The notes: a model not told the origin generated them from the letters alone. Shown: positions 25,309 to 35,248, numbered from the stretch's first letter. The stretch: 64,000 nt of DNA from Mobiluncus sp963511525 (GCF_963511525.1 NZ_CAUPIY010000009.1:1-64000); one strand, 5' to 3'. Program-made: numbers and translations.

Positions 25309-26229
25309 CTAACCGAGAACCTGAATCTCGGAAATATTCAAACGGTACTCGCCGCCGGCAGCGGTAGGCATCTCGGTACACCACAAAACCAGGCTGTTCG
25401 TTTCCACCGGCTGAGCCAGATGGTAGGTGATTGTGGAGGACAAGGGTTGGGATCCCAGGACGGTAGCCTGCCGGAAATTCTCGGCATTGCCCTGGCGCAG
25501 CTCCAGATTGCCTCCCGTTGAGGCGGAATTCACCACCACCTTTTTCACCTGTACCGGGGAGTCTCCAAGGTTTATCACCAGTCCGTAACCGCGTCCGCCA
25601 GCCAACACCTCTGACCGCAGTGCGGCAGTGCGCCAAGACGTCTCAGCCTTACCGTCAATCGCTAAGCCCGCCAATTCGGGATGGTCGTAGCCGTCGGGCA
25701 AACCCGAGACCGAAGCCACATCGGTTATGGGCAGCGGGGTCGGCTCGGCTTCGGGAAGCACCTGCAAGTCAGGGACGGGGGACAGATCCAGGGAAGTATC
25801 GGCTTTTACTGACCCAGAATGCGGCCAGAACCAGACAAACAGCGCCAACACCGCTGCCACTACTACCCCTAGCAACGTGATTTTTAAGGTCAGAGCCGAT
25901 TCGCCAGCGGGAACTTCCTCATGGTTAGGGGTGTAATCGGTGGCAGCCTGGCGCGCATTGGTGAGGCTGGTGTTCAAAACTTCGGTGGTTTCCGCTTTCC
26001 AAGTGTTCCAGTCTTTGCGTAAGCGCGTGCGGTCAGCGCCCCAGGATTTGCCGGTAACCTCGTCAATAACATCCTCACCGGTCAAGGTATCTTCGTCAGG
26101 CACGTCAATGACGTGTTCCTCAGATTCAGCCGCTGAGGGCGAATTATTGAACAGTGGAGTGGGCTGGGGAGGAACGCCGGCCGAGACAGAACGGAACACC
26201 GGTGCGCCATTTGACTTGGTGTTATCCAC
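25309..26229 (-). CDS. Membrane-anchored protein with extracellular discoidin-like domain
   Basis: A 306-residue protein downstream of murJ. The first ~110 residues are hydrophilic and cytoplasmic, one membrane segment spans about 113-135 (KITLLGVVVAAVLALFVWFW), and residues ~175-306 form a galactose-binding/F5-8-type beta domain (PELAGLAIDGKAETSWRTA; SEIQVLG at the end). In M. tuberculosis a similar extracellular domain is joined to MviN (Rv3910) after a pseudokinase. Here only the anchor and sugar-binding-like part remain, as a separate gene without any kinase motif. It probably senses or binds cell-wall material beside MurJ. The start is GTG with AAGGGGG upstream. Confidence 0.65.
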   Translation of the reverse strand: MDNTKSNGAPVFRSVSAGVPPQPTPLFNNSPSAAESEEHVIDVPDEDTLTGEDVIDEVTGKSWGADRTRLRKDWNTWKAETTEVLNTSLTNARQAATDYTPNHEEVPAGESALTLKITLLGVVVAAVLALFVWFWPHSGSVKADTSLDLSPVPDLQVLPEAEPTPLPITDVASVSGLPDGYDHPELAGLAIDGKAETSWRTAALRSEVLAGGRGYGLVINLGDSPVQVKKVVVNSASTGGNLELRQGNAENFRQATVLGSQPLSSTITYHLAQPVETNSLVLWCTEMPTAAGGEYRLNISEIQVLG

Positions 26230-26378
26230 GCCGCCCCCTTAAATTCAGCCTATTTATGTATTTTAGCCTGTGTTTGAAAACCGCGGCAAAACATGGAGGA
26301 TTTCCTCTAACCCGGTAAAACTGGGATAAATCCACAGACTCCCGCGATATCTCACGAAAGCTTGAAGTGGGCCGCGGG

Positions 26379-28109
26379 TTAGCGCCGGCGCAGCTTCCCA
26401 GCGAATCCCCGCACTTCCCGCACCCGGAAAATCCACAGCACCGCAAAGTACAGGGGAGCCATAACCAGCGCCACCACCAGGCAGCGCCAAGCTCCGGAGA
26501 CAAAAGTGGCACCGTAAGTCCAGTTCGCGCCGGGAGAAGGAATAACGAAGGTCAACAACACCCAAGCTGGAATCCCTGCCACGATTACCGCCACAAATAA
26601 ACGCAGGTAATGACCGAAAACTTGGGCAAACACGGCTTTTGAAAAACCCTGGCGGCGCAGCATAACCAGACCCACCAGCGCCGAAGAACTCAGGGACAAG
26701 GGCTCGGCCGCGGCCGTAACCGGAACCCAGAAAGAGGGACTGAGCAGCACATACGCAACGAAACCGAGAAGGGCAGTCAGGAAGGGGAAGGGCAGCATCA
26801 GGAAAAACTGAGTGCGGGTGTCCTCCAGGGAATACAGGGCGCGCGAGGTGGTGGAAAAAATGACTTGGCCCGGAATGCCCAAGCTCAAAATGATGAGGAT
26901 GACGGCCAAAGCCTGGGCCTGCTGGGGCGGCAGGGCGGTGGCGGTGACATTGGCCAAGGGCAGTGCTCCCACAATCAACATACCCGCCAAGAGGAAGTTG
27001 AACAGGCTGGACAGCCGGGCAGCCTGCAGGTAGTCCCCAGCTAAAGCCGGGATGTCGTCCCTGGTGGCGTGCAGAGCCATGGAAGTAAAGACCGCGGTCG
27101 TTACGGAAATTGTCACCAGGGATTGGGGCAGCATATACAGCGTGTTGGCGTATTGGTAGATTGCGAAACCGGGGTAGAAATTACCGTCCACCTGACCGGC
27201 ACCGTTAGCCGCCGAAGCGATACGTGCCACAATCAAATTCATGAGCGTATTGGCTAACAGACCCGCGAACGCCCAGGCTGCGACCCGTCCGGTGTGACGA
27301 AAACCCAAACCGCGCCAGTGAAAATTGGCGCGCAGCCGAAAACCGAGATGCATCAGGGGAAACACCAAAATAATCGCTTGCAGAGCGATACCCAATGTCA
27401 TGGAACCCGCCAAAAGGGCAATCCGGGCCGCATCCCACTTCGACACATCAAAGTCGTGGGCCGGGGCGGTGCCGTACAGGTTGATGAACACCCCCAGTCC
27501 GGCAATCCCCACCAGGTTATTCACCACCGGAGACCACATGTAGGGGCCGAAGCTGGACAGGGAGTTCAACACCTGTCCCAGCAGGGCGTATGTGCCATAA
27601 AAGAAGATCTGCGGCAGACACCACAGGGCAAAAATGACGGTGAGGTTGAACAGTTTCGGCTGCATTCCCCCCGCGAACAGCATCACCAGGGGCCAAGCCA
27701 GAGCCACCGACAGCACAGTCAATCCCAACAAAGCGATAGAAGCGAGGGTGAGCAGGGCGTTAACCCGATCAACGCCTTCTTTACCGCTATTGTTTGCCAG
27801 TGCGCGCACGATGGTGGGCACCAGAATCGCGTTCAAAATCCCGCCCGCCAGCAGGTTATACAGCGTGTTAGGCAGGATATTGGCGGTGTTGAAAGAGTCG
27901 GCGATACCGAACCCGCCAATGGCCACCACCAGCAGCCATTGGCGCACGAAGCCCAGCACGCGGGACACCAGGGTTCCCGCCGCCATAATGGCGCTGGATT
28001 TGCCCGTTTTCGTATTTGCCACCCCGTCAGCGACTTGGCGCAGCTGCGGGGGCTGTTTCGGGTTCGGGCTGGAATCCGGCACCGGTTCATTCATCGGGTT
28101 TTCACTCAC
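26379..28109 (-). CDS. murJ: Lipid II flippase MurJ (MviN family)
   Basis: A 576-residue polytopic membrane protein moving lipid II to the outer face for peptidoglycan synthesis. About 14 hydrophobic segments follow a 40-residue cytoplasmic start. Hallmarks are SAIMAAGTLVSRVLGFVRQW, ADSFNTANILPNTLYNLLAG and GILNAILVPTIV. The start is GTG at 28109, overlapping the upstream DUF6049 gene by 8 bp. Unlike mycobacterial MviN it has no fused kinase or sugar-binding domain. Confidence 0.93.
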   Translation of the reverse strand: MSENPMNEPVPDSSPNPKQPPQLRQVADGVANTKTGKSSAIMAAGTLVSRVLGFVRQWLLVVAIGGFGIADSFNTANILPNTLYNLLAGGILNAILVPTIVRALANNSGKEGVDRVNALLTLASIALLGLTVLSVALAWPLVMLFAGGMQPKLFNLTVIFALWCLPQIFFYGTYALLGQVLNSLSSFGPYMWSPVVNNLVGIAGLGVFINLYGTAPAHDFDVSKWDAARIALLAGSMTLGIALQAIILVFPLMHLGFRLRANFHWRGLGFRHTGRVAAWAFAGLLANTLMNLIVARIASAANGAGQVDGNFYPGFAIYQYANTLYMLPQSLVTISVTTAVFTSMALHATRDDIPALAGDYLQAARLSSLFNFLLAGMLIVGALPLANVTATALPPQQAQALAVILIILSLGIPGQVIFSTTSRALYSLEDTRTQFFLMLPFPFLTALLGFVAYVLLSPSFWVPVTAAAEPLSLSSSALVGLVMLRRQGFSKAVFAQVFGHYLRLFVAVIVAGIPAWVLLTFVIPSPGANWTYGATFVSGAWRCLVVALVMAPLYFAVLWIFRVREVRGFAGKLRRR

Positions 28110-30636
28110 GCCTGTCTCCCGTTTTGAGCTTACGGTTCTTTGGGCCTTTCACGATACGCCGGACTATCCCGAAAACCAACACGGCAGCCAGCAAGCCCGC
28201 GACAATATAGGTTCCGGTGGATTCCCATTCCGCCCTGACCCGCACCTGGATAGTTTCCGGCGTGCCGATGCTTTGCCCCGCCGGGTTGGTCAGCTGCACG
28301 GTGACCTGCACGTCTCCCGAACCGATTGCTTTCACGGGAATGCGGAACTGGCCAATGGCGTGGGGCGCAATCGTGAGAGTCTCGACCTGACCGAACTGCA
28401 GGCGTGTATCCGTTGGGGTCAGTTTCAGGCGCACGCTCACGGCTTGGTCCCAGCCGTTAGAGACGGAAATCGGCAGTTGAGCGCTCTTATCGATGAGGTT
28501 GATGACCGAAGCCGGTTGGGCTTGAACCAGGCCAAGTAGAGCAGTGGACACATCAGGATCAAGCGTGTTCGGGGCAATGTCAAGATCAGCCGGGTTTTGC
28601 GGATGGCGGGCGTGGTCAATTGCGGTCTGTTTTTCTGCCGCGGTGCCTGTCGCCCAAATCAGTCCGTCAGGGGCGGAACCCGCACAAGACGCACAGTTGC
28701 TAGCGACTTGAAGTGCGTCAAACATGAGCTGGAAACGTTGCGGATCGGCCATGGTAGCACTGAGGGCCTCGGCTGCTTGCAGATTATTGGCCGCAGCTAT
28801 GGACGGGTTGGAATACCAAATCACGCTGGGAAGGTTACGTTTTGGGTCGGGATTGGTTGAGCCGGAAGTAAAAATGCTTGGGTCAGTCGGTGCCGGGTAA
28901 GGGTCAGGCACAGTCACAGTTACCGGCTTAGCTGGGGTTTTACCCGCGACTTCGGGGCTGTCGGGGCGAACTGTGTTCCAGGCGGGGAACGTCAACCAGC
29001 GGGCCTGCGAAAGCCCCTCCATGACGGCCTTTTGAGTGGCGTCGGCACTATAATCGCGCTTAGCACCCGCCGCAAACAGGCGCGGAGCGAAAGGACGCTG
29101 CCGGGTCAAAACAGCGGTTTGCGCCAAAGCCCACTGACGGGCAGCCACCGGGGAAAGCTCGGTGGGCGAATCCGCGCCACCGGCTGGCGTTATGCCCGAA
29201 GTATTAGCAGCGATTTTGTTCGTGCTGGCAGTGCCGGTTTGGTTGGCCGGATCAGAGGCTGGAAGCCCGTTTAAAAGGCGCGAAAGCTGAGCATCCAAAG
29301 TCCATCCGAGGCTTTGAATCGCCATTTCCTCATGTCGGCCGACGAAGTTGATAAGACGGCGGGCATCCGGGTCATGGGACAGAGGACGCAGGTCATCACT
29401 GAATCCCGAATCGGGGGACAAAATCATCGGGCGGTCCGCACCCCACAGCAGGTTTTCACCCGCCACGTCCCCCGACGGCAAGTATTTTTGACTGAAATCG
29501 GGCCACAACAAAAGGTTTGCCTGGTAATCGGGAAGTTTTTCGCTGACTTTTTCGGCCAAGTCTGCGGCGGCTTTGTCAAGGCGTAAACGGGAGGAATCAT
29601 CCAACCAAGACGTGTTTGCGGCCGCAAAGTCACCCGGAGGAAGATAAGCAATGGGTTGTTTTCCACACAATCCGCCCGCCAGACTGTTGGCCACACTGGG
29701 CTGGGTCGGGGTTGGGTGCGGGGTTTCGGCAGCTGGTTGGGTCGGCCCGTTTTCAAGGTTCAATAGGTTCGCCGCGTCGTTGATGCCGTTCAGTTCCGGT
29801 TCCAGGAGGAGCGGGTCGAAAACGGGGGTTAGTCCGGTGGCGGTGGCCAGTTCGCACACGGTTTGCATCCGGGTACTGCTCACCTCAGCCAGGTTCGGCA
29901 GCGGCCAGGTCGAGGCCAAAATGTCAGCTTTGGTGGTGGTGAGGGGTACGAAAGCCAGCAGCTCGCTGGGCTTAAAGGCCGCCCCGGAATCCCACAGCAG
30001 GAAAGACCGGTCCTGGGAGATGTGGGACAAATCAGCGCCAGACGCTTTGTTCGTCCCGGACGTGGCCGGATCCGGAACAAAAGTCAAGGTCAGGGGCCGA
30101 GGTCCCCACCGATCCGTGCCCGCCAGCGGCAGATCCGTCACCGGCACGTGCAGCGTCACCTGCTGGGGTTTACCCGCGGTGAGATGGGTAATTTGCTGGG
30201 TCGAGACGGTTTGGAGGTTTCTCTGTAAACGCGCGTCATTGTCTCGGGCGTCCATCCACTGGTTTAGTTCTTCGCGCGTGACGGGGGTTTGGGTCGAAAC
30301 TTCGAGCCTCAGCGTGCCCGAGGAGGCTTGGTCATAGTCAGAGTTGACCTCCAACAGGGCGTTTACAGTCAATTCGGTGGTGTCTGGGGTCACGATGGGG
30401 GTCATCGCGGTGATTTCCAGGTGAACGCCCTGGTGATTGAAGCCCGATCCGCAAAAGGCGGGAGCGGAGCGTGAGCTGGTCGCGGACTTACAGGGGCTGG
30501 CAGAAGGGGTGGGGGAAGGTTTTTCCGTTTGGGCCTGTGCTAGGCCGGGCGTGCCGCCAGCTAGCGACACGACAGACAACGCCGCTAAACCGAGAAAGAC
30601 GCGGGAAATGAACGGAATCGACCGGCGCAGCTTCAA
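28102..30636 (-). CDS. Large secreted or anchored protein, DUF6049 family
   Basis: An 844-residue protein with an N-terminal signal sequence (SRVFLGLAALSVVSLAGG), a Ser/Pro/Thr linker, a large extracellular region and a single C-terminal membrane segment (GTYIVAGLLAAVLVFGIVRR) with a positively charged tail. Similar proteins sit between the NUDIX gene and mviN in actinobacteria (Rv3909 position). Function is unknown, but the constant link with murJ suggests a role in envelope synthesis. I choose the TTG at 30636: it overlaps the NUDIX stop by 4 bp and has GGGGG 7 nt upstream. An upstream frame would run into the NUDIX gene. Confidence 0.8.
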   Translation of the reverse strand: MKLRRSIPFISRVFLGLAALSVVSLAGGTPGLAQAQTEKPSPTPSASPCKSATSSRSAPAFCGSGFNHQGVHLEITAMTPIVTPDTTELTVNALLEVNSDYDQASSGTLRLEVSTQTPVTREELNQWMDARDNDARLQRNLQTVSTQQITHLTAGKPQQVTLHVPVTDLPLAGTDRWGPRPLTLTFVPDPATSGTNKASGADLSHISQDRSFLLWDSGAAFKPSELLAFVPLTTTKADILASTWPLPNLAEVSSTRMQTVCELATATGLTPVFDPLLLEPELNGINDAANLLNLENGPTQPAAETPHPTPTQPSVANSLAGGLCGKQPIAYLPPGDFAAANTSWLDDSSRLRLDKAAADLAEKVSEKLPDYQANLLLWPDFSQKYLPSGDVAGENLLWGADRPMILSPDSGFSDDLRPLSHDPDARRLINFVGRHEEMAIQSLGWTLDAQLSRLLNGLPASDPANQTGTASTNKIAANTSGITPAGGADSPTELSPVAARQWALAQTAVLTRQRPFAPRLFAAGAKRDYSADATQKAVMEGLSQARWLTFPAWNTVRPDSPEVAGKTPAKPVTVTVPDPYPAPTDPSIFTSGSTNPDPKRNLPSVIWYSNPSIAAANNLQAAEALSATMADPQRFQLMFDALQVASNCASCAGSAPDGLIWATGTAAEKQTAIDHARHPQNPADLDIAPNTLDPDVSTALLGLVQAQPASVINLIDKSAQLPISVSNGWDQAVSVRLKLTPTDTRLQFGQVETLTIAPHAIGQFRIPVKAIGSGDVQVTVQLTNPAGQSIGTPETIQVRVRAEWESTGTYIVAGLLAAVLVFGIVRRIVKGPKNRKLKTGDRRE

Positions 30637-31145
30637 CGGTGCACCCCCAACATTTTTCGAGCCAACGCTCCAATGCGGCGTTCGGCTGGAAAAGCCAAAC
30701 GTTTGTCCAGCAGGGACAGCGGCACCCATTGCGCGGTGCAGGCCTCGTGGTCAGGGTCGCCCTCCGCCGTAATCTCACCACCGGTAGCCTCCAGCAAAAA
30801 GTGGTGAACGACCTTGTGAACCCGCCGGTCAGGGCCGGAAAACCAGTAATCCATCGAGGAGAGGTAACGCACCGGACGGCACTCGATGCCGGTTTCCTCC
30901 TGGACTTCACGAGCGGCGGCTTGGGGAATGGTTTCCTCCGGTTCCACGTGCCCCTTGGGCAGCAGCCATTCCAGACGACCGGCGCGACCTTGACGCAAAA
31001 TCAACGCGGCGCACACCTTTCCCTCAATGAGTTTCACCGCCAGCCCGCCCGCGCTGACCTCTTGCACTATCGGCAGCAGGCGCCCCGAACGCGACCGGTA
31101 AAAGCCCTCGGGGACGGGCTGATTCGATTCCGGCGCGGCTGACAT
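30633..31145 (-). CDS. NUDIX hydrolase (MutT4-like)
   Basis: A 170-residue NUDIX pyrophosphatase. The complete NUDIX box GHVEPEETIPQAAAREVQEETGI is present (G-x5-E-x7-RE-x2-EE-x-G), giving the metal-binding glutamates. It corresponds in position to Rv3908 (MutT4), first gene of the NUDIX-DUF6049-murJ unit and divergent from pcnA. The substrate is unknown; sanitising oxidised nucleotides or cleaving nucleotide sugars are both possible. Its stop codon overlaps the next start by 4 bp. Confidence 0.88.
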   Translation of the reverse strand: MSAAPESNQPVPEGFYRSRSGRLLPIVQEVSAGGLAVKLIEGKVCAALILRQGRAGRLEWLLPKGHVEPEETIPQAAAREVQEETGIECRPVRYLSSMDYWFSGPDRRVHKVVHHFLLEATGGEITAEGDPDHEACTAQWVPLSLLDKRLAFPAERRIGALARKMLGVHR

Positions 31146-31258
31146 ACGTCGATTTTATATAAAATAGTGCCGAGGTTTTTCTAACCGGTTGAAAACCCGG
31201 TAAAAAGTCCCGGTAATAGGCCAATCATTGCGAGGAAACGTACCCAGAAAGGAGGGTC

Positions 31259-32782
31259 ATGACCGAAACGACCGCGAAAAACGCACTCCCGACCCAAACT
31301 TCCCCGGCCGCGGCAGGGGAACAGCCCGGTACGAAGGCGAGCCGGCAGGACGCGGTGCGCCGTGAGCTGGAGGCGAAAGTGGTGCCTCTGGGAAAGGTGT
31401 TCGCCGCCGCCGGCTTTGAGATTGCGCTGGTCGGAGGGCCGGTTCGCGACGCCTTGCTGGGAATCACCCCCCATGACTTGGACCTGACCACTTCGGCGCG
31501 TCCCGATGAAACCGAGGCGGTACTGCGCTCGTGGGCGGACGCAGTGTGGGACGTGGGACGCAACTACGGCACCTTGGGAGCCCGCAAAGGCGATGACGTG
31601 TTCGAAATCACGACCTATCGCAGTGACGACTACCAGCGGGATTCGCGCAAACCCACCGTCAAGTTCGGCGACACCCTGGAGGGGGACCTGTTTCGCCGCG
31701 ATTTCACGGTTAATGCCATCGCGCTGCGCTTGCCTACCCTGGAGCTGGTGGATCCCACCGGAGGACTCAACGATTTAGCGGCCGGGATTTTGCGCACCCC
31801 TATCGACCCGGAAGAATCATTTTCCGACGACCCCCTGCGGATTATGCGCGCGGCACGATTCGCTGCCCAACTTGAGTTTGACGTGGATTACGAAACGATG
31901 CAGGCGATGGAAACGATGCGCGAACGGCTGAGCATTGTTTCCCCCGAACGTGTCCAGGCCGAACTATCCCGCCTGATGACCGCCAAAGCGCCGCGTCGCG
32001 GGCTGGAGCTGATGGTTTACACTCAGCTGGCCGACCAGGTCTTGCCCGAACTAATGGATTTGCTGGATATGCAAGATGAACACAAACGTCACAAGGACGT
32101 GTGGGAACACTCCCTGACCGTGCTCGACCAGGCTATCGCTCAGGAGACCGGGCCGGACGGGCCGGTGCCCGCACCGGACTTGGTGCTGCGGCTGGCAGCG
32201 ATTTTACACGACATTGGCAAGCCCGCGACCCGGCGTTTCGAGGCCGGCGGGGTCGTTACCTTTCACCAGCACGACGTGGTGGGAGCCCGGATTACTCGCA
32301 ACCGCCTGAAAGCCTTGAAATATGACAAGGCGACGATTCGTGACGTATCCCGACTGGTGGCCTTGCACCAGCGGTTTCACGGCTACGGAGAACAAGTGTG
32401 GACCGATTCCGCCGTGCGCCGCTACATCACCGACGCCGGTCCCCTACTGGAACGCCTGCACCGCCTGACTCGTGCCGACTGCACGACCCGAAACGTGAAA
32501 AAAGCCCACCGCCTGGCGGCCGCCTACGATGACCTGGAAACCCGGATTAAGGAGCTGAAAGCCCAGGAGGAACTCGACGCGGTACGCCCCGAACTTAACG
32601 GGGACGAAATCATGGAAATCCTGGGGATTCCCGCCGGCCCGGAGGTCGGCAAAGCTTATCGGTTTATGCTGACCTACCGGATGGAACACGGCCCGGTCGG
32701 ACATGATAATGCCATTACAGTTCTGCGTGACTGGTGGGAAAAATGGCACAATGGTACGAACGAACAGGACGAAGCGCGGTAA
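31259..32782 (+). CDS. pcnA: CCA tRNA nucleotidyltransferase (PcnA family)
   Basis: A 507-residue class II nucleotidyltransferase that adds or repairs the tRNA 3' CCA end. The catalytic region has LVGGPVRDALLG, then the DxD in HDLDLTTSARP, RRDFTVNAIA and FSDDPLRIMRAARFA. A C-terminal HD phosphohydrolase domain contains LAAILHDIGKPATR. The ATG has the strong ribosome binding site AAAGGAGG. Divergence from the NUDIX-murJ unit matches Rv3907c/Rv3908. Confidence 0.95.
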   Translation: MTETTAKNALPTQTSPAAAGEQPGTKASRQDAVRRELEAKVVPLGKVFAAAGFEIALVGGPVRDALLGITPHDLDLTTSARPDETEAVLRSWADAVWDVGRNYGTLGARKGDDVFEITTYRSDDYQRDSRKPTVKFGDTLEGDLFRRDFTVNAIALRLPTLELVDPTGGLNDLAAGILRTPIDPEESFSDDPLRIMRAARFAAQLEFDVDYETMQAMETMRERLSIVSPERVQAELSRLMTAKAPRRGLELMVYTQLADQVLPELMDLLDMQDEHKRHKDVWEHSLTVLDQAIAQETGPDGPVPAPDLVLRLAAILHDIGKPATRRFEAGGVVTFHQHDVVGARITRNRLKALKYDKATIRDVSRLVALHQRFHGYGEQVWTDSAVRRYITDAGPLLERLHRLTRADCTTRNVKKAHRLAAAYDDLETRIKELKAQEELDAVRPELNGDEIMEILGIPAGPEVGKAYRFMLTYRMEHGPVGHDNAITVLRDWWEKWHNGTNEQDEAR

Positions 32783-32835
32783 AACCGCTTCACCGCTTAG
32801 GGTGAATCGGGAAGACTGTGGCGAGGACAGGTAAC

Positions 32836-35076
32836 ATGGCAAAGGCAGCACGACCACGCACAGTAACTGGGCAATCCGTGCGACAGGTGCACCCCAAACG
32901 GCGCAAACACCACTATGTTCGCAATTTTTTCCTGACCCTGCTGTTCCTCATCATCCTGTCCATTGTGGGTGCCCTAGCAACTTTCCTGGTTGTTTACGCC
33001 ACGACCGAAATACCGAAACCCGCCGAGTTCGCTCGTGCCCAAGTCACCTCCGTGTACTATTCCGACGGAACCACCGAAATCGGAAAGTTCGCTGAGGTGA
33101 ACCGGGAAATTATCGAAACGAAAGACCTGCCCAAACAGATTGGCAACGCGGTGGTCGCCTCGGAGGATCGCACTTTTTGGACCAACTCCGGGGTCGATTT
33201 GCGCGGCATCGCCCGGGCTTTCCTCAATAACGCGCGCGGCGGGGCGACACAGGGCGCTTCCACGCTGAGCCAACAGTACGTGGAACGCTACTACATGGCG
33301 GAAAACACGAACCAGGGAAACGTGTTGCAACGGTACTGGGCGAAAGCCAGAGAAGCCATTATGGCGCTGAAGATTAACCGCCAGCAGGAAAAAGACGAAA
33401 TCCTGGGCAACTATTTGAACACGATTTATTTCGGCCGCGGATCCTATGGAATCCAGGCTGCCGCGAAGGCATATTTCGGAAAAAACGCCAAGGATATTGA
33501 TTACTCCGAGGCCGCCCTGCTGTCCGGCATTATCCCCGCGCCTTCCGCATACGATCCGGCTGTGAACCAGGAAATGGCGGAAAAACGGTGGAAACGGGTC
33601 ATTAAGAACATGGCCGCCGACGGGTATATCACTCCTGAGCAGCAGGCATCGGCGCAGTTCCCGGCCACGATTCCCCCCACCCAGAGCGTGCAGGACTTCG
33701 GGGGAGTGAACGGCTATTTCATGTTCCAGGCGCGTCAGGAGCTGAAAGATTTGGCTGGCCTGACCGAGGAACAAATCGACACGATGGGTCTGAAAATCAT
33801 CACGACTTTAGACAAAGATAAAGTCAAACTGATGGAACAGACGGTGGCGAAGCTGCCGTCGGGGCATTCTGAGAACCTGCACGTCGCGATGATCTCCACC
33901 GATCCGAAAACGGGGGAAATTATTGCGGAATATCCGGGGCAGGACTATCTGAAAGTCCAGATTAACGCCGCCACCCAGGAACACTTCCAGGCTGGGTCTA
34001 CGTTTAAGCCTTTCGGCATGATTGCCTCCCTGGAACAGGGTGGATCCTTGAGTGACACTTACCCGGGGAACTCCCCGCAGACCATTCAAGGCGTGCCCAT
34101 CAGGAACTTCGCCGGAGCTTCATACGGAACCGTCACCCTGGCGCAAGCTACCGCGAAATCTGTCAACACGGCTTATGTCGCTTTGAACGCGAAGGTCGGA
34201 CCGTCATTGACTAAGGAAGTGGCGATTCGTCTGGGCTATCCCGAAAATACCCCCGGCCTGGACGACTCCCTGACGAACGTGCTGGGTTCGGCTTCTCCGA
34301 CGGCGGCAAATATTGCTGAGGCTTACGGAACTATCGCCAACGAGGGCAAACGCGAGACTGTCCACATGATTCGCCAGGTCACGGACACTGCCGGGGACAT
34401 TGTTTATATGCCGTCTTTCTCGGCGGATCAGGTTATTGAACGCAATATCGCCCTGACCGCCACCCAAGCCTTGACGGGACCTTTCCAGGCGGGAGGCACT
34501 GCGGTGAAAGCCCAAATCGGCAGGCCCTCCGCCGGTAAGACCGGATCGTCGACCGACAACAAGTCCGCGGTTTTTGCTGGATTCATCCCCCAGGTGGTGA
34601 CTATTGTCGGTCTGTACCAGTCCGGGCCTAACGGAGAGGAACAATCCATCTCACCGTTTGGTGGTATTCGCGAAGTTACCGGCTCTACCTGGCCGGCGTG
34701 GTTGTGGAAACAATATATGTCCGGCGCCGTGAAAGGCCTGGAAGTCGAGCAGTTTGCGAGAGCCCAGAAACTCAAGAAAGTGGCAGTGACCCGGTCGGAA
34801 GAACCAAGCCCTACCGAGACTGAACCTTCCCTGCTTCCCAGCCCCGATGAGTCCCTGTCCCCCGGCCAGTCCCTGTCGCCTTCTCCCCTGACGCCGCAAA
34901 GTCCCGGGAATCAGCCCTCTTATGAGCCGGGTAATGGTTCGGGAGGAACCGAACCCAGTCCTACCATTCCGGGCACTTCCGGGTTTGTGCCTAGCCCGAG
35001 TAATTCGCCCGTTCCCCCCAGTCCGGCACCGGGTGGGGATGGTGGCGCGACCGAATCGGGCGGGCCCGTCTCGTAA
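32836..35076 (+). CDS. Class A penicillin-binding protein (transglycosylase/transpeptidase)
   Basis: A 746-residue bifunctional cell-wall synthase. One N-terminal membrane segment (NFFLTLLFLIILSIVGALATF) is followed by a GT51 domain with EDRTFWTNSGVDLRGIARAF and ASTLSQQYVERYYM, and a transpeptidase domain with the active-site serine in STFK (Ser388), SVN (442-444) and KTGS (568-571). A Pro/Ser/Thr/Glu-rich tail of ~100 residues ends the protein. The ATG at 32836 has GAGGA upstream; a GTG six codons earlier with GGGAAG is an equal alternative. The PBP1-rpsF neighbourhood fits ponA1. Confidence 0.93.
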   Translation: MAKAARPRTVTGQSVRQVHPKRRKHHYVRNFFLTLLFLIILSIVGALATFLVVYATTEIPKPAEFARAQVTSVYYSDGTTEIGKFAEVNREIIETKDLPKQIGNAVVASEDRTFWTNSGVDLRGIARAFLNNARGGATQGASTLSQQYVERYYMAENTNQGNVLQRYWAKAREAIMALKINRQQEKDEILGNYLNTIYFGRGSYGIQAAAKAYFGKNAKDIDYSEAALLSGIIPAPSAYDPAVNQEMAEKRWKRVIKNMAADGYITPEQQASAQFPATIPPTQSVQDFGGVNGYFMFQARQELKDLAGLTEEQIDTMGLKIITTLDKDKVKLMEQTVAKLPSGHSENLHVAMISTDPKTGEIIAEYPGQDYLKVQINAATQEHFQAGSTFKPFGMIASLEQGGSLSDTYPGNSPQTIQGVPIRNFAGASYGTVTLAQATAKSVNTAYVALNAKVGPSLTKEVAIRLGYPENTPGLDDSLTNVLGSASPTAANIAEAYGTIANEGKRETVHMIRQVTDTAGDIVYMPSFSADQVIERNIALTATQALTGPFQAGGTAVKAQIGRPSAGKTGSSTDNKSAVFAGFIPQVVTIVGLYQSGPNGEEQSISPFGGIREVTGSTWPAWLWKQYMSGAVKGLEVEQFARAQKLKKVAVTRSEEPSPTETEPSLLPSPDESLSPGQSLSPSPLTPQSPGNQPSYEPGNGSGGTEPSPTIPGTSGFVPSPSNSPVPPSPAPGGDGGATESGGPVS

Positions 35077-35110
35077 CAACCGGTAATGATTTCACAAGCC
35101 CGGTGGGGCA

Positions 35111-35248
35111 GCTACTCTAACATTGTTACAGTACGTTACAGTAGCTGGCACGAGGGCGGGTTGGCGGTTGGTATATGTCCTGGTGGTTGGCACTTTGAGG
35201 GGTGGCGGGAGAGTAACTCTAAAATGTTAGAGTAGGTGTTACAGTAGC
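35111..35248. repeat. Repeated GTTACAGTA motifs and palindromes upstream of rpsF
   Basis: GTTACAGTAC (35125-35134) and GTTACAGTAG (35135-35144) form a perfect tandem pair, and GTTACAGTAGC occurs again at 35238-35248. GCTACTCTAAC (35111-35121) pairs with GTTACAGTAGC (35135-35145) with one mismatch. ACTCTAAAATGTTAGAGT (35216-35233) is a separate 7-bp-arm palindrome. On the other strand the tandem reads CTGTAACGTACTGTAAC, resembling direct-repeat GTAAC sites of MtrA-type response regulators. A regulator-binding cluster is likely; the regulator is a guess. Confidence 0.6.

Noticed and set aside
26220..26228. TTATCCACG overlapping the start of the discoidin-like gene
   Set aside because: Single 8 of 9 match; explained by the GTGGATAAC start of the coding sequence.
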